Below the pieces are notes generated by a model that did no database searches, was not told the origin of the DNA, and was given only the letters and a program-made list of their open reading frames with translations. Of a DNA stretch of 9,938 nt, positions 6,775-9,938 are shown one piece after another. The number at the start of each line of letters is the position of its first letter. Within the stretch, counting starts at the first letter, position 1. This stretch comes from AC-69 sp036519575 (GTDB lineage: Bacteria; Actinomycetota; UBA4738; HRBIN12), in contig DATDKZ010000209.1 of the NCBI GenBank assembly GCA_036519575.1, forward strand, positions 1 to 9,938, in the 5' to 3' direction. The position numbers and the translations under genes were made by a program.

Positions 6775-7479
6775 ATGGCCGAGGAAGCGGGCATCCTCCT
6801 CGACTTCGACGGATCGCTGTCGGCCATCGTGGCCAGGCCGGATGATGCTCGGCCGGTCGAAGGAGCGCGGGAGGTCCTGGCGGCGCTGGCCGTCCGGTAC
6901 CGGGTGGTGGCCGTGATCTCCGGCCGCCGTTCGGAGGAGGTGGCGGCGCTCCTGGACGTGCCGAAGGTCCGGTACTTCGGCCTGTACGGGCTGGAAGAGG
7001 CCGCGCCGGAGCTCGTGGCCGTGGTGGCGCCCAGGGTTCAAGCCGCCGCCGCAGCCGTCCCGGAAGCCTGGGTGGAGGACAAGGGGGCGTCCATCGCGGT
7101 GCATTACCGCCAGGCTCCCGACCCGGCCATGGCCAGGGCCCAACTGATCGCCGCACTCGGGGAGGTGGCGTCCTCCGCCGGCCTGGAACTCGTCGAGGGC
7201 AAGATGGTCGTCGAGCTCGTCCCCGCGGGTCGGCCTCGAAAGGGAGGGGCGGTGGAGCGCATCGTCGGCGAGAACGAGCTGTCGGCCGCCCTGTTCGCCG
7301 GCGACGACGTGGCCGACGTCGAGGCCTTCCACGTGTTGGACTCACTCGCCGAGCAGGGCCTGCTCGCCGTCAAGGTGGCCGTCAGAGGGGAGGACACGCC
7401 ACGGGAGCTCCTGGACGGGGCCGCCGTGGTGGTCGACGGGCCAACGGGGCTGGTGGAGCTGCTTCGTCAGCTGACGTGA
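6775..7479 (+). CDS. otsB: Trehalose-6-phosphate phosphatase (HAD superfamily)
   Basis: This enzyme removes phosphate from trehalose-6-phosphate to give trehalose, the second step of the OtsA/OtsB route, in the cytoplasm. The 234-residue protein is of the short OtsB type. HAD motif I is LLDFDGSLS, with nucleophile Asp10 and acid/base Asp12; the usual Thr of DxDGT is Ser14. Motif II is VISGRR with Ser49, motif III Lys is Lys156 in RKGG, and motif IV is FAGDDVADVEAF with Asp177, Asp178 and Asp181. The GLYGLEE stretch sits where many OtsB proteins carry G-x-H-G. The ATG at 6775 places motif I about ten residues in, as in relatives; the Shine-Dalgarno is poor (CGAGG only one base away), so the start is less certain than the product. 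The gene probably shares the transcript of the LytR_C gene. Its last 13 bases overlap the end of otsA on the other strand. Confidence 0.92.
   Translation: MAEEAGILLDFDGSLSAIVARPDDARPVEGAREVLAALAVRYRVVAVISGRRSEEVAALLDVPKVRYFGLYGLEEAAPELVAVVAPRVQAAAAAVPEAWVEDKGASIAVHYRQAPDPAMARAQLIAALGEVASSAGLELVEGKMVVELVPAGRPRKGGAVERIVGENELSAALFAGDDVADVEAFHVLDSLAEQGLLAVKVAVRGEDTPRELLDGAAVVVDGPTGLVELLRQLT
7467..7479. other. Convergent 13-bp overlap of otsB and otsA 3' ends
   Basis: The otsB stop (TGA, 7477-7479, + strand) lies inside the otsA reading frame, and the otsA stop (TGA read on the minus strand at 7469-7467) lies inside otsB. There is no room for a conventional intrinsic terminator between the two genes. 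Transcripts from both sides probably run into each other and form an antisense overlap. Confidence 0.9.
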
Positions 7480-8954
7480 ACGACGACCCGGCGTCGACGG
7501 ACGCGTTCCAGGTCGTCGAGCTGCGCGCCCACCCATCGCTGCGGCGGATTGGAGAGCACCAACCTGGACAGGCCCCGAGCCCGACGGGCCCGCTCGTCGG
7601 CCGGCATGTCCAACGCGGTGGCGATCCCATCGGCCATCTCGCCAAGGTCGAACGGGTTCACCGGCAGCGCGTACCGTCCCAGGCGCCAGTATGCGCCGGC
7701 GTTTCTCGACAGCACGAGGACCCCGTGGCGCCGATTCAGCACCGGACCCTCCATGGCGACGAGGTTCATGCCGTCATAGATCGGGTTGACCAGGAGGACG
7801 TCGTACAGCCCATACGCGGCGATCGCACCCGCATGGTCGTCCTTCACCCGAACCTCGACCGGTTCCCAACCCTGATGGCCGAACTCGCGGTTGACCGCGT
7901 CCGCCTCGGCCATGCACTCCTCCGCATAGGCCCTGTACTCGGGAACCTCTGTTCGTGACGGCGAGAGGAGGGCAAGGAACCGTACTCGTTCCTGCCATTC
8001 CGGACGCCGCCGGAGGAACAGCCCGAAGGCTCGGAACCCGCGGGCGATGTTCTTCGTGAGCTCGAAGCGATCGACACGGACGACCAATCGCGTGTTCCCT
8101 CGCCACCGGTTCAGCTGCTTGCGGAGCTCTCGCACCTCGGAGTTGGCCGAGGCCTCCCGCATGGGACCGACGTCGATCGAGATGGGGTGGATCCGGACCA
8201 GGACCTCGCGGCCCTCGACCAGGATGCGGGATCGTGCCAGGTCCGCTCGAACCCCCTGCAACGGGCGCGCGGACATCATGAAGTTCTCCGCCCAGGCCTG
8301 TGAGTGGAACCCGAGCACGTCGGCGCCGAGAAGCCCCCGGATGATCCCCTCTCGGATCGTGCCCGGCAGGGTCCGCATGTACGTCGCCCCGGCGAAGGAG
8401 GTATGCGAGAAGTGCGCGATGAGCGCGTCGGGGCGCAGCTCCCGGAGAAACCGTGGAACGAGCGAGAGATGGTAATCCTGGATGAGGAACACGGGCTGGG
8501 ACCGCTGCTGGTCGCCCTCCTCCGCGAGCGCCTGGGCGAACGTTCGGTTCACGTCGACGTACTCACCCCACGCCCGTACGGTGTCGTCGTCGAAGGAGGG
8601 TGAGCGAACGGTGTCCCACAGGTAGTGGTGGACGAACCAAAGGATGCCGTTGGAGACGTGGTTGTAGTACGCGTCGTAGGTGACCGGAGGGATGTCCAGA
8701 TACCGCACCCGATAGGGCCACCCGTAGGCCTCCATGTCCACCAACCCTCGGCCGTCCCTGGCCACGACCTCGCGGTCGCCCTCGGACATCGCGGCGGCCA
8801 CCCACAGCCCGCGGGAGGCTTGGAGGGCTCCCACCAGGGCGGTCACCAACCCGCCCGAACCTCGGCGAGGGGACAACTCGCCCGAATCGTCGCGCTCGAA
8901 CGTCACCGGACCGCGGTTGGACGCGACGATGATCGGGGCGTCGAGCGCGCTCAT
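7467..8954 (-). CDS. otsA: Divergent GT20 trehalose-6-phosphate synthase
   Basis: Predicted to transfer glucose from a nucleotide sugar to glucose-6-phosphate, giving trehalose-6-phosphate, with OtsB across the overlap as next enzyme. The 495-residue protein has the GT20 double-Rossmann layout. N-terminal: SNRGPVTF (12-19) and RRGSGGLVTAL (30-40). Middle: QDYHL (159-163, usually HDYHL), then HTSFAG (184-189, usually HIPFPS) and GADVLGFHS (210-218). Donor site: VDRFELTKN (294-302), keeping the Arg296 and Lys301 that contact phosphates in E. coli OtsA, and DGMNLVAME (394-402), with Met401 replacing the usual Lys before Glu402. Several changes recall VldE-like relatives, so the acceptor or donor could differ from the classical enzyme. 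The ATG at 8954 is chosen because it places SNR near the N-terminus and overlaps the upstream stop as ATGA; a longer frame to 9191 runs antisense-like through treT. It is translationally coupled to treT. Confidence 0.88.
   Translation of the reverse strand: MSALDAPIIVASNRGPVTFERDDSGELSPRRGSGGLVTALVGALQASRGLWVAAAMSEGDREVVARDGRGLVDMEAYGWPYRVRYLDIPPVTYDAYYNHVSNGILWFVHHYLWDTVRSPSFDDDTVRAWGEYVDVNRTFAQALAEEGDQQRSQPVFLIQDYHLSLVPRFLRELRPDALIAHFSHTSFAGATYMRTLPGTIREGIIRGLLGADVLGFHSQAWAENFMMSARPLQGVRADLARSRILVEGREVLVRIHPISIDVGPMREASANSEVRELRKQLNRWRGNTRLVVRVDRFELTKNIARGFRAFGLFLRRRPEWQERVRFLALLSPSRTEVPEYRAYAEECMAEADAVNREFGHQGWEPVEVRVKDDHAGAIAAYGLYDVLLVNPIYDGMNLVAMEGPVLNRRHGVLVLSRNAGAYWRLGRYALPVNPFDLGEMADGIATALDMPADERARRARGLSRLVLSNPPQRWVGAQLDDLERVRRRRVVVHVS
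8951..8954 (-). other. ATGA stop/start overlap coupling treT to otsA
   Basis: Read on the minus strand, ATG (8954-8952) of otsA shares two bases with TGA (8953-8951) of the upstream glycosyltransferase. Such four-base overlaps normally mean one mRNA and translational coupling, with ribosomes that finish the first gene restarting on the second. Confidence 0.9.
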
Positions 8955-9938
8955 CGCAGCGACGTCATCAGCCCCAGGTAGTCCTCGAGCTCTCGAACCG
9001 TGAGGAACCGGTCGCGGACGACCTCCCGTGCCGCGAGGCCGATCGTCCTCTGTAGCTCCGGGTCCCCTAACAACTGAACGATCCGCTCCGCGCATCCCTC
9101 CACCGAGTCCACCAGGAAGCCCGTCTGCCCGTCGGTGATCTGCAAGCGGATCCCGCCAACGTTCCCCCCGATCACCGGCTTGTCCTTCCACATACCCTCG
9201 GCGACCACCAGGCCGAACCCCTCACGGATCGATTTCTGGACCACGACCGTGGATGCACGCTGGAACGCGTTGATCTCGAGGTTCCCGACATTGTGGACGT
9301 TCGTGAGGAGGTGGATGTCGGGATCGCCCGCCCGGTGCTCCTCCGTGAGGTCGAGGAACCGCATGCCCTCCGGGTCGTCGTGCGCCATGGACCCGGCCAG
9401 GATGAGCTGGATGTCAGGGAACGTCTTTCGGGCCAACCGGAAGGCGTCGATCACCCCGAGGGGGTCCTTCCACGGGTCGAATCGGGAGACCTGCATCACG
9501 ATCGGACGATCGGGGTCGACCCCATGGGTCTGCAGCACGTTCGTGATGGTCTCGTCGGGGAGGTCGAGGTTCTTGGTCGATAACGGGTCGATGGATGGAG
9601 GGATGAACGCATGGACGGGATCGGTCACCCCGGGCTGGGCGAAATCCTCCATCGTGAAGATCGCCGCGTCGTACCGGTTGACGATCGGTTCGAAAAACTC
9701 CCACACGGGACGAAACGGGGTGGACAGGTCGATATGGCAACGCCAGATCCACCTCCCGGAGCGCCTGCCCTCCTCGTCGAGCACGGTGAGCAGGGCGGCC
9801 GGCTGGGGATCGTGGACGAAGACGTAGTCGTAGCTATCGGTGAACTCCGCCGCATTGGCCCGGATCCTGTCCCAGTACGCGCTCCGCATCTCCTCCGTCC
9901 ACGGGACCTCGGCGCCCTGCAACGCGTTGTGCACGCTC
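8951..9938 (-). CDS. treT: GT4 trehalose synthase TreT-like (N-terminus outside window)
   Basis: A retaining GT-B glycosyltransferase of family GT4, most like trehalose glycosyltransferring synthase (TreT), which joins nucleotide-glucose and free glucose to trehalose in one step. The visible 327 residues (numbered from base 9934) begin HNALQG, followed by VFVHDPQPA (38-46) and WRCHIDLSTP (64-73), a stretch characteristic of TreT and related trehalose phosphorylases. The C-terminal Rossmann half carries SRFDPWKDP (150-158), with the Arg and Lys that bind donor phosphates, and the GT4 E-x7-E motif EGFGLVVAE (238-246). The family is about 400-420 residues, so some 75-90 are missing at the right edge; the GTG at 9934 encodes an internal Val. 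It is the upstream partner of otsA in an overlapping operon whose promoter lies outside. Retaining trehalose phosphorylase is the main alternative function. Confidence 0.85.
   Translation of the reverse strand, partial: SVHNALQGAEVPWTEEMRSAYWDRIRANAAEFTDSYDYVFVHDPQPAALLTVLDEEGRRSGRWIWRCHIDLSTPFRPVWEFFEPIVNRYDAAIFTMEDFAQPGVTDPVHAFIPPSIDPLSTKNLDLPDETITNVLQTHGVDPDRPIVMQVSRFDPWKDPLGVIDAFRLARKTFPDIQLILAGSMAHDDPEGMRFLDLTEEHRAGDPDIHLLTNVHNVGNLEINAFQRASTVVVQKSIREGFGLVVAEGMWKDKPVIGGNVGGIRLQITDGQTGFLVDSVEGCAERIVQLLGDPELQRTIGLAAREVVRDRFLTVRELEDYLGLMTSLR

Noticed and set aside
8955..9191. A possible 79-residue N-terminal extension of otsA to 9191.
   Set aside because: The extra residues are low-complexity Gly/Arg/Asp sequence read out of frame through treT. 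The ATG at 8954 gives a normal GT20 N-terminus and an ATGA overlap.

Overview
The window is a high-GC, densely coded stretch of bacterial chromosome, almost certainly from an actinobacterium (Actinomycetota). The clues are a full-length 180-kDa-type NAD-glutamate dehydrogenase, an adjacent DUF3263 / LytR_C gene pair of the kind found together in mycobacteria and relatives, GTG starts directly downstream of TAnnnT -10 boxes (leaderless style), and strong G/C third-position bias. The lineage below phylum cannot be read from the sequence. The trehalose gene set would suit a soil or stress-tolerant lineage. There are no RNA genes, insertion sequences, CRISPR arrays or long non-coding gaps; the longest intergenic stretch is about 70 bases.

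Left part (1-970, + strand): the C-terminal end of a family-5 (peptide/nickel-type) ABC transporter substrate-binding protein enters from the left edge. It is followed by a small exported cupredoxin with a complete type 1 copper ligand set.

Centre (1041-5840, + strand): one very large gene for NAD-dependent glutamate dehydrogenase (1599 aa), with a predicted leaderless promoter whose -35 box lies in a perfect GC-rich inverted repeat.

Right-centre (5898-7479, + strand): a probable operon of a DUF3263 helix-turn-helix-like protein (again apparently leaderless), a membrane-anchored LytR_C (VirR-like) protein and trehalose-6-phosphate phosphatase (OtsB).

Right part (9938-7467, - strand): a GT4 TreT-like trehalose synthase, truncated by the window edge, is coupled through an ATGA overlap to a divergent GT20 trehalose-6-phosphate synthase (OtsA). 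The otsA 3' end overlaps the otsB 3' end by 13 bp on the opposite strand. Two routes to trehalose therefore meet here: OtsA plus OtsB (nucleotide-glucose and glucose-6-phosphate to trehalose-6-phosphate to trehalose) and TreT (nucleotide-glucose and glucose to trehalose).

I see no convincing wholly new system. The points most worth following are the atypical GT20 enzyme paired with TreT, the tail-to-tail otsB/otsA overlap, and the two leaderless promoters with matching geometry.
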